Source of the DNA: Actinomycetota bacterium
GTDB taxonomy: Bacteria > Actinomycetota > Acidimicrobiia > Spongiisociales > ZC4RG35
NCBI GenBank assembly: GCA_003242515.1
Contig: QGUS01000108.1
Location: 1 to 6,185 of the forward strand
Direction of reading: 5' to 3'
DNA: 6,185 nucleotides
In this document: one piece after another, positions 1 through 4,587 of the stretch
Position numbering within the stretch: position 1 is the stretch's first letter
Layout of the letters: each line of letters starts with the position of its first letter
The notes under the pieces: model-generated
What the model saw: the letters and a program-made list of their open reading frames with translations, nothing else
The model's database searches: none
Told to the model about the DNA's origin: nothing
Position numbers and translations under genes: made by a program

Positions 1-225
1 CTCGTGGCGGTCCCCGCCACGGCCGCCATCCGGATCGTCGCCGGGCACCTGTGGCGGACCCGCATCCTCGGCCAGTCCTGGCGCGAGGCATCCGAGGCGA
101 TGATCGAGGAGACCCCGCCACCGGAGCGGCTCGCACGCCTGGCCCGCCGCACCGACCAGGAGAAGCTCTTCGACACCGTCGAGCTGGAGCAGGTGTCCGT
201 CCCCACACCCGACGACGAGGACTGA
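1..225 (+). CDS. C-terminal end of probable AI-2E family permease (5' partial)
   Basis: The frame is open from the first base, so the gene begins left of the window and only about 74 residues are visible. It opens with LVAVPATAAIRIVAGHLWRT, which resembles the last membrane helix of AI-2E family transporters (PF01594), whose final helix usually reads like 'GALLAVP..A..KI'. After it comes a charged cytoplasmic-looking tail (SWREASEAMIEE, then an acidic end DDED). Known members are multi-pass inner-membrane proteins; some are implicated in export of small signals such as autoinducer-2, others in Na+/H+ exchange, so the substrate cannot be predicted. The GTG at base 4 is not a credible start because the helix is already under way. 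The next gene begins 46 bases downstream with its own promoter. The family call rests on a short hydrophobic stretch, so another permease type remains possible. Confidence 0.55.
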   Translation, partial: LVAVPATAAIRIVAGHLWRTRILGQSWREASEAMIEETPPPERLARLARRTDQEKLFDTVELEQVSVPTPDDED

Positions 226-235
226 CCGGCCCCGC

Positions 236-271
236 CCGACGCGCCGGCCGCCGGGCGCGTAGCGTTCCCCC
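236..271 (+). promoter_or_regulatory. Putative leaderless promoter of the propeller gene
   Basis: TAGCGT at 260-265 fits the actinobacterial -10 pattern TANNNT and is followed by exactly six bases and then the ATG at 272, so transcription would start at or next to the start codon. The -35 is weak: CCGACG (236-241) shares only GAC with TTGACA, at 18-base spacing. There is no Shine-Dalgarno sequence before the ATG, which supports leaderless translation. The same -10 hexamer and spacing precede the serine hydrolase gene at 4588. Confidence 0.5.
239..260. repeat. Perfect 7-bp inverted repeat between genes
   Basis: ACGCGCC (239-245) and GGCGCGT (254-260) are exact reverse complements separated by 8 bases. 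The repeat lies 13 bases after the stop of the upstream permease gene, and its last T is the first base of the proposed -10 hexamer TAGCGT of the next gene. It could form a GC-rich hairpin acting as a terminator without a U-tract, or be an operator over the promoter. In DNA this GC-rich a short inverted repeat can also arise by chance. Confidence 0.35.
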
Positions 272-1402
272 ATGGCCGGTGGCGTGCAGGTACTGGACGA
301 GCCCGAGGTCGCCGCGCCGCGCCCGCCGCGGCGCCGCTCCTACGCCACCCTCGCCACCTTCTTGGCGGGCCTGGTCGCGGGCGCAGTTATCTTCGGCCCG
401 CTGCTCCAGCCCGACCGGGCCGACCCCGAGACCGAAGCGGAGAGCCCGGTCGTCCCGGGAGGCGTCGCCGAGCCCCGCCTCCGCGGCGTGGCGGAGGTGA
501 TCGACGGCTTCGACGAGGCGATGGTGGCCATCGTCGGGCCGGTGGGCAGCGTCTCCTATCTCCGCTGGGCCCCCAGCCGCGGTCCCGTGCTGTCGGCCCT
601 CCCGGCCAACCAGGGGAGCGCCGCCAGGATCGACCCGTCGGGCACGTGGGTGGCGACCATCACCTCCGCCGACGCCACCGGCGGCATCCTGTCCCTGGGC
701 CAGGTGCCGGTGGTCCGTCCCGCGGTGACCGGGGTGGACAGCATCGCCTGGCACGACTCGACCCGGGGCCTGATGGGCCTGCTGCGCCACGAGGACGGGA
801 GCTGGGGTCTGTACGAGGCGACCAACTTCCCGATCCCGACGAAGCATCACGATCTCGGGACGGAAGCTCCCGGGACGCTGGTGGCCTTCGGCGCGTGGGG
901 CTGGGCCCTCCAGGACGGACAGGAGTTCGTCGTCTACGGCCCGCCGGTCGAAGGCGGGCCGGCGTTCTCCGGAGGGGCCCCCGTCGCTCCGCCAGGTGGC
1001 CAGGCCAGGTTCCGGGGCCTGCTCCTCGACACGCACGGGGAGGACTTCCTCTACTACTCCGACGGGTCGGTGTGGCTGATGAAGGCGGGCCGGCAGTCCG
1101 AGGCGGTCGAGGTGGTGGGCCTGCCCGAGGTCGTCGCCGCCGCCATCTCGCCCAGCGGCACCAGGGTCGCCGTCCTCGCCCGCAACGGGATCGTCGTCAT
1201 CGACATGGCTACGGGCCACCGGTGGAGCTTCCCGCTCACCCCCAACGCCCCGCAGCTCGGCTGGTCGGGGGAGCGTTTCGTGGTGGTCCCGGCCTCACCC
1301 CGCGGCGTGCGGGTCGTCGACCTGGAGCGCAGCAACGTGTCGGCTCACCTCACCGAGTACACGGTGCACTGGGCGGCGACCATGCCGAAGCCCCTTCCAT
1401 AG
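272..1402 (+). CDS. Membrane-anchored beta-propeller-like protein, function unknown
   Basis: This 376-residue protein is not one I recognise by name. Residues 1-23 are Pro/Arg-rich and end in RPPRRRS. A single hydrophobic segment follows at about 24-45, so the positive-inside rule predicts an N-in anchor with the rest outside the membrane. Residues 46-70 are an acidic, Pro-rich spacer. From about 90 to the end there are short beta-strand blocks typical of WD40/PD40-like propellers, including RIDPSGTWVATI (119-130) and AISPSGTRVAVLARNGIVVID (291-311), followed by TGHRWSF. No catalytic motif or signal-peptidase site is obvious. The ATG is chosen because a -10-like TAGCGT sits six bases before it. 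The gene ends in TAG, whose bases also start the -10 of the next gene. A scaffold, binding or sensor role outside the membrane is plausible but only inferred from the fold. Confidence 0.75.
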   Translation: MAGGVQVLDEPEVAAPRPPRRRSYATLATFLAGLVAGAVIFGPLLQPDRADPETEAESPVVPGGVAEPRLRGVAEVIDGFDEAMVAIVGPVGSVSYLRWAPSRGPVLSALPANQGSAARIDPSGTWVATITSADATGGILSLGQVPVVRPAVTGVDSIAWHDSTRGLMGLLRHEDGSWGLYEATNFPIPTKHHDLGTEAPGTLVAFGAWGWALQDGQEFVVYGPPVEGGPAFSGGAPVAPPGGQARFRGLLLDTHGEDFLYYSDGSVWLMKAGRQSEAVEVVGLPEVVAAAISPSGTRVAVLARNGIVVIDMATGHRWSFPLTPNAPQLGWSGERFVVVPASPRGVRVVDLERSNVSAHLTEYTVHWAATMPKPLP

Positions 1403-1411
1403 AATCGGCAG
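1376..1411 (+). promoter_or_regulatory. Putative leaderless promoter of the MBL-alaX unit
   Basis: TAGAAT (1400-1405) differs from the consensus TATAAT at one position and is followed by six bases and then the GTG at 1412. A weak -35-like GCGACC lies at 1376-1381 with an 18-base spacer. The first three bases of the hexamer are the TAG stop codon of the upstream propeller gene, so the promoter is packed into the gene end. There is no good ribosome binding site before the GTG. Confidence 0.55.
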
Positions 1412-1969
1412 GTGCCCAGAGTTCACATCCTCAGCCCCGGATACGGGAGTGGCAAGGTCGCGTCGACCGTCTCGCTGATCGAGGCGGAAGGGGCGCTGAT
1501 CGTGGTCGACCCGGGGATGGTCGCCTCGCGTGCCGCCATCCTCGACCCCCTCGCGGCCCTCGGGTACGCACCGGAGGAGGTGACCGACGTGATCATCTCC
1601 CACCACCACCCGGACCACACCATGAACATCGCCCTGTTCCCGGAGGCCGTGGTCCACGACCACTGGGCGACCTACCGGAACGACGAGTGGACCTCCCGCC
1701 CCGCCGAGGGTGTGGTGGTGGCCCCCGGGGTGACGCTCTGGGAGACGCCCGGTCACACCCCGCAGGACATTTCCACCATCGTGGAGACGGAGGACGGCGT
1801 GACCGTCTTCACCCATCTCTGGACGAGTGAGAACTACCCGCCCGAGGACCGTCTCGCCACCAACCCCGAGGCACTGCACCGGAGCCGTGCCCGGGTGCTC
1901 CAGGTGGCCGAGATCGTGGTGCCCGGGCACGGACCTGCCTTCCGCGTGAGCGAGGAGACCCCGCGATGA
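1412..1969 (+). CDS. MBLAC1-like metallo-beta-lactamase-fold hydrolase
   Basis: This is a compact 185-residue MBL-fold protein of probable cytoplasmic location. The N-terminal strands (VHILSPGYGSG, then ALIVVDPGM at 28-36) lead to the metal motif HHHPDH at 64-69 (H64, H66, D68, H69). The third-motif His is in PGHTPQD (H115) and the last is in VPGHGPAF (H173). The C-terminal run RSRARVLQVAEIVVPGHGP closely resembles the end of animal MBLAC1, a small MBL protein reported to act on histone pre-mRNA. The substrate here is unknown. The usual metal-bridging Asp of the 'GD' motif appears to be His: the strand reads TVFTHLW with H135 at that place. The GTG start is set by the -10 hexamer six bases upstream and by the full-length first strand. 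The gene overlaps alaX by four bases, so the two are probably co-translated. The fold is secure; the subfamily is likely. Confidence 0.85.
   Translation: MPRVHILSPGYGSGKVASTVSLIEAEGALIVVDPGMVASRAAILDPLAALGYAPEEVTDVIISHHHPDHTMNIALFPEAVVHDHWATYRNDEWTSRPAEGVVVAPGVTLWETPGHTPQDISTIVETEDGVTVFTHLWTSENYPPEDRLATNPEALHRSRARVLQVAEIVVPGHGPAFRVSEETPR
1952..1968 (+). promoter_or_regulatory. Ribosome binding site and ATGA start/stop overlap for alaX
   Basis: GAGGAG (1952-1957) lies eight bases before the ATG at 1966, a good Shine-Dalgarno distance. The ATG overlaps the TGA stop (1967-1969) of the MBL gene as ATGA. This is the only gene in the window with a clear, well-spaced Shine-Dalgarno, as expected for an internal operon gene that needs translational coupling. 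It also fixes the alaX start. Confidence 0.75.
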
Positions 1970-2724
1970 GCATCGGATCCGTAGAGGAGCTCGCACCCCG
2001 GGACTCGTACCTCCACACCAACGAGGGCAAGGTTCTCGCCGTGTACGAGGACGGCATCGTCCTCGACCGCACCGTCTTCTATGCCCGGGGCGGCGGCCAG
2101 CCCGGCGACGTCGGCGTCATCCGCTGGGACGGCGGCGAGGCGGAGATCATCGACACCTTCCGCAAGGACGGCGTGCCCTTCCACCAGGTGGCGCCCGGCT
2201 CGGTGCTGCCCGACCCGGGGACCCCGGTCGAGGCGGTCATCGACTGGGACCGCCGTTACCTGACGATGCGCACCCACACCGCGCTGCATGCCCTCTCCGG
2301 CGTCGTCTTCCGTGACTTCGGCGCCAAGGTGACGGGCGGGAACATGATCCCCGGCGAGGCCCGGATGGACTTCGAGCTGGACGGGATCAGCGTCGAGTTC
2401 GGGAAGATGGTCGAGGACCGGCTCAACGCCGAGCTGGTGAAGGGCTACCCGACCGAGATCATCGAGATGGCCCGCGAGGAGGCCCTCCAGGACCCGGACC
2501 TGATCCGCACCAAGGTCAACCTGATCCCCGAGTACGTGAAGATGATCCGGGTCGTCGACATCGTCGGCCTCGACCGCCAGGCGGACGGCGGCACGCACGT
2601 CGCCTCCACGCTCGAGGTCGGCCGGGTCGAGGTGGTCAAGACGGAGTCCAAGGGCCGCGAGAACAAGCGGATGCGGATCAGGATCGTCGGGCCTGCGGCC
2701 CCGCCGTCACCCGAAGAGGGCTGA
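1966..2724 (+). CDS. alaX: Alanyl-tRNA editing protein, AlaX type
   Basis: This 252-residue free-standing homologue of the alanyl-tRNA synthetase editing domain would be cytoplasmic and remove Ser or Gly wrongly attached to tRNA-Ala. Residues 20-90 form the N-terminal beta-barrel part with the signature RGGGQPGD (41-48), which places it in the longer AlaX-M-like type rather than the short AlaX-S. The zinc/active-site motif HTALH (H104, H108) follows, then GGNMIPGEARMDFE (124-137), as in the family. The second metal motif reads DRQADGGTHVASTLEVG, with H211 present but Asp207 where synthetase domains have Cys (CGGTH). The C-terminus (KGRENKRMRIRI) is the usual end of the fold. The gene is coupled by ATGA overlap to the MBL gene and its last 18 bases overlap the convergent membrane-protein gene. 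The family call is firm. The Asp change is probably compatible with function, as I recall QADGGTH-type sequences in other AlaX proteins, but I cannot verify that here. Confidence 0.92.
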   Translation: MSIGSVEELAPRDSYLHTNEGKVLAVYEDGIVLDRTVFYARGGGQPGDVGVIRWDGGEAEIIDTFRKDGVPFHQVAPGSVLPDPGTPVEAVIDWDRRYLTMRTHTALHALSGVVFRDFGAKVTGGNMIPGEARMDFELDGISVEFGKMVEDRLNAELVKGYPTEIIEMAREEALQDPDLIRTKVNLIPEYVKMIRVVDIVGLDRQADGGTHVASTLEVGRVEVVKTESKGRENKRMRIRIVGPAAPPSPEEG

Positions 2725-3495
2725 GCGTCTCGGTCGGGCCGCCGCGTACACGGCGGCCCCGGCAAGCGCCACGACCGCGACGAGCGCCGCCACGGCGATA
2801 GCGCCCCACCCGCCGTCTTCGGTCAGGCGGGCGGCCATGACGCCACCCAGCCCCCAGGCGATCACGAGCGTGTAGCCCCAGTCGTGCCGGGTCGCCGCGC
2901 CCAGGATCCCGAGGGCTGCGGCGGCCGTCACCATGACCACGGTGATCGGGACGGCGGCGTCGCCGCCGTCGAAGCCGAGGGACACCATGAAGACCGCGGT
3001 GTTGGCCATCGTCGCCACCGAGATCCATCCCAGGTAGACGGAGAACGGCAGGTCGAGGAGCCACCGCTCCAGGGGCTCCGACGGCCGGGCGCGCCAGGCG
3101 TCGATCCGGAGGTACAGCACGATCAGCGTGACCAGCAGGCCGACCATCAGCACCTCGGAGACCGCGATGGCGAGGGCGTGCCAGGCGACGAGCCATCCGG
3201 CGTTGAGCAGGCAGCTGAGCACGAACCACGGCCGCGCCGCGGCGACCCGGGGACTGGCGGCGGACCGGGAGAGCAGCTGGTGCACGGCGAAGCCGGCGAG
3301 CAGCAGGTAGATGAGCCCCCACACCGAGAAGGTGTACGGGGCCGGGGTGAACAGGTTCGGGTACTCCCGGGAGACGGCGCCCGTGGTGCGGCCGAACAGG
3401 GGGAGGGTGTTGGCGAGGGCGTTGACCGTCTACATGCCCAGGTAGGCGGCGGCGACGGCGATGCCCCAGGCGCGGTCGCCACGGGAGTGGTCCAT
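2707..3495 (-). pseudogene. TspO/MBR-like tryptophan-rich membrane protein, interrupted by in-frame TAG
   Basis: The minus-strand frame from the ATG at 3493-3495 to the TGA at 2707-2709 has 262 codons. It is intact except for TAG at codon 22 (3430-3432). Codons 1-21 (MDHSRGDRAWGIAVAAAYLGM) and the residues after the stop (TVNALANTLPLFGRTTG) join into one helix plus the conserved loop of TspO/MBR-related 'tryptophan-rich sensory protein' homologues. After it come NLFTPAPYTFSVWGLIYLLL (47-66), LNAGWLVAWH (97-106), LDLPFSVYLGW (147-157) and further hydrophobic segments up to about residue 252. TspO-type proteins bind porphyrins or cholesterol-like ligands in the membrane; the role of this subgroup is unknown. 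TAG ends two other genes here, so it acts as a stop. The next in-frame GTG (3322-3324, residue 58) would drop the first helix and the loop and has no ribosome site. It is either a recent nonsense mutation or a base error. Confidence 0.8.
2736..2759 (+). terminator. Possible GC-rich hairpin terminator after alaX
   Basis: GGGCCGCCG (2736-2744) and CGGCGGCCC (2751-2759) form a perfect 9-bp stem with a 6-base loop, beginning 12 bases after the alaX stop. There is no T-tract, which is common for hairpins in GC-rich actinobacteria. The hairpin lies inside the 3' coding end of the convergent minus-strand gene, in an Ala-rich stretch (AAVYAAARP), so it may be a by-product of GCC/GCG codons. Confidence 0.4.
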
Positions 3496-3501
3496 GGCCC
3501 C

Positions 3502-3507
3502 GTTATT
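3502..3507 (-). promoter_or_regulatory. Weak candidate -10 for the TspO-like gene
   Basis: On the minus strand AATAAC lies exactly six bases before the ATG at 3495, the same spacing as the other leaderless starts, and is a rare AT-rich patch. It matches the -10 consensus poorly at its outer bases. TTGGCG (3523-3528, minus strand) could be a -35, but the 15-base spacing is short. No Shine-Dalgarno sequence is seen. It supports the ATG at 3495 as the original start. Confidence 0.3.
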
Positions 3508-3529
3508 CCCGTGGGAGGCATCCGCCAAC

Positions 3530-3543
3530 CGGGTGATCACCCG
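3530..3543. promoter_or_regulatory. Perfect 14-bp palindrome, candidate operator between divergent genes
   Basis: CGGGTGATCACCCG reads the same on both strands. It sits in the 82-base region between the start of the minus-strand TspO-like gene and the plus-strand CvpA-like gene. It lies upstream of the proposed -10 elements of both genes, a natural place for a dimeric regulator. A second, imperfect dyad (CCGA-N4-TCGG, 3541-3552) overlaps its right end. I cannot assign a regulator family. Confidence 0.4.
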
Positions 3544-3557
3544 ATATGTCGGTTCCC

Positions 3558-3577
3558 GGAGGTACGTTGACGGGCCG
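3558..3577 (+). promoter_or_regulatory. Start region of the CvpA-like gene: GGAGG and TACGTT
   Basis: GGAGG (3558-3562) is a strong Shine-Dalgarno sequence but lies 15 bases before the ATG at 3578, longer than usual. TACGTT (3563-3568) could be a -10 hexamer nine bases before the ATG, giving a nearly leaderless mRNA. No -35 is evident. The evidence does not decide between the two, but both are compatible with the ATG at 3578 rather than the in-frame ATG at 3461. Confidence 0.35.
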
Positions 3578-4531
3578 ATGCTCGACGTCTTCCTCGGTGC
3601 CGGTCTCGCCTGGCTCGCCGTGCGCGGGTGGGTCCGCGGGCTGGTCCGTGAGGCGCTGAGCCTGGTCGGGCTGTTCCTCGGGACGCTCCTGTCGTTCCGG
3701 CTGGGAGGGCTGGTCGGCGACTTCCTCAACCGTGCCTTCAGCTGGCCGCATGAGGCCGCCCGGGTCGCCGGCGGCGTGGTCCTGTTCGTCCTGCTCGGCG
3801 TGGTCCTGGGCGTGGGGGCCAGGCTGCTCACCGGGTTGATGCGGCTCCCCGGGCTCAACCTGGCGAACCGCATCGGCGGCGCCGTGCTGGCGGTCACCTG
3901 GGCGCTGGCAGTGGTCCTGGTGGCGGTGAACGTCTCCCGGGTCCTCCCTCTCCCCTGGAACGACCAGCTCGACCGCTCCACCGTGGTCCAGGGCATCGCC
4001 GGGCCGGACGCCTGGCCGCAGCGGATGTTCCACCGCCTCGCCGGCGACACGGTGCTCGGCGCCCTCCACTCCTTGCAGCAGGTCTTCGGGTCCGAGCGGG
4101 TGGTGGCGAGCGCGGGGGAGGAGGTCTCCTTCCCCGCCGCCCGGTCGGACGAGGTCCGCCAGGTGCGGAAGGAGGCGGAGATGGTCCTCGAGGAGCTGAA
4201 CCGGACCCGCACGGGGGAGAGCGTCCAGCTCCTCGCCCCGAGCGAGGTGCTCTTCCGTATGGCCGAGGCCCGGGCCCACCAGGCGTACCTCCAGGGATCC
4301 CTGACCCGGGACGCCGACTGCGCCCCCGAGGCCCAGGAACAGGAGGGCGTCCTGTTGTTCCGGTGCACCGAAGTGGCCGCCATCGCCAGCACCTCGCTCG
4401 CCGCGCTCGACGCGCTCCTCGCCGACGGAGAGTCGGCGCCGGTGGCGCTGGGGCAGGAGTTCAACCGGGCCGGCGTGGCCGTCGTGGACGGTCCGATGGG
4501 CCGGATCGTCGTGGTCGTCCTCGCCGGCTGA
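3578..4531 (+). CDS. CvpA-like membrane protein with C-terminal CAP/SCP-like domain
   Basis: This 317-residue protein appears to have two parts. Residues 1-122 form a CvpA-type bundle of four membrane helices (about 1-16, 24-42, 62-86 and 99-120), with the family's RGWVRGLVREALSLVGLFLG pattern between helices 1 and 2. A linker of about 75 residues follows. Residues 196-317 resemble a CAP/SCP (PR-1-like) domain: LEELNRTRTG near its start, MAEARAHQAYLQG with H234, CTEVAAIA with E265 where the family has its Glu, and a final FNRAGVAVVDGPMGRIVVVVLA strand pair. The second His of the CAP site is not visible, so the domain may bind rather than catalyse. The only two Cys, C248 and C263, lie in it and could form a disulfide, which fits an exported domain. 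Mycobacterial MarP similarly joins a CvpA-like membrane part to an extracytoplasmic protease. The frame is open back to 3461, but ATG 3578 gives the usual CvpA N-terminus. The CvpA part is firm; the CAP assignment is moderate. Confidence 0.8.
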   Translation: MLDVFLGAGLAWLAVRGWVRGLVREALSLVGLFLGTLLSFRLGGLVGDFLNRAFSWPHEAARVAGGVVLFVLLGVVLGVGARLLTGLMRLPGLNLANRIGGAVLAVTWALAVVLVAVNVSRVLPLPWNDQLDRSTVVQGIAGPDAWPQRMFHRLAGDTVLGALHSLQQVFGSERVVASAGEEVSFPAARSDEVRQVRKEAEMVLEELNRTRTGESVQLLAPSEVLFRMAEARAHQAYLQGSLTRDADCAPEAQEQEGVLLFRCTEVAAIASTSLAALDALLADGESAPVALGQEFNRAGVAVVDGPMGRIVVVVLAG

Positions 4532-4552
4532 TGCGGCCATCCCCGGTGAGGC

Positions 4553-4587
4553 TTGGTGGGGAGGCCCCGTCCCGCTAGCGTGCCCTG
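4553..4587 (+). promoter_or_regulatory. Leaderless promoter of the serine hydrolase gene
   Basis: TTGGTG (4553-4558), a 17-base spacer, TAGCGT (4576-4581), six bases and GTG (4588). This is the best promoter in the window: three of six matches to TTGACA, consensus spacing, and the same -10 hexamer and -10-to-start distance as the propeller gene. There is no well-placed Shine-Dalgarno sequence before the GTG. The promoter lies in the 56-base gap after the CvpA-like gene, so the two genes need not be co-transcribed. Confidence 0.6.

Noticed and set aside
646..1830. Long plus-strand frame crossing the propeller and MBL genes
   Set aside because: Gly/Arg/Pro-rich translation with no domain, spanning two genes with clear family features or signals in other frames. 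It is a typical high-GC shadow.
3322..3324. GTG as the real start of the TspO-like protein
   Set aside because: There is no ribosome site or promoter near it, and family-like sequence continues upstream for 57 codons, broken only by the TAG.
3430..3432. Genome-wide recoding of TAG as an amino acid
   Set aside because: TAG serves as the terminal stop of the propeller gene (1400-1402) and of the EamA gene (5852-5854), and no other in-frame TAG occurs within a gene here.
2884..3570. Plus-strand frame opposite the TspO-like gene
   Set aside because: The translation is Gly/Glu/Arg/His-rich without helices or motifs, while the minus strand encodes a coherent membrane protein.
3461..3577. Earlier in-frame ATG (3461) for the CvpA-like gene
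   Set aside because: The extra 39 residues would overlap the start of the divergent gene and the palindrome and have no CvpA similarity. ATG 3578 gives the standard CvpA N-terminus.
3430..4464. Long minus-strand open frame opposite the CvpA-like gene
   Set aside because: Its bulk is a Ser/Arg/Thr-rich shadow of the CvpA-like gene. Only its last 21 codons are real, as the N-terminus of the TspO-like gene before the amber codon.
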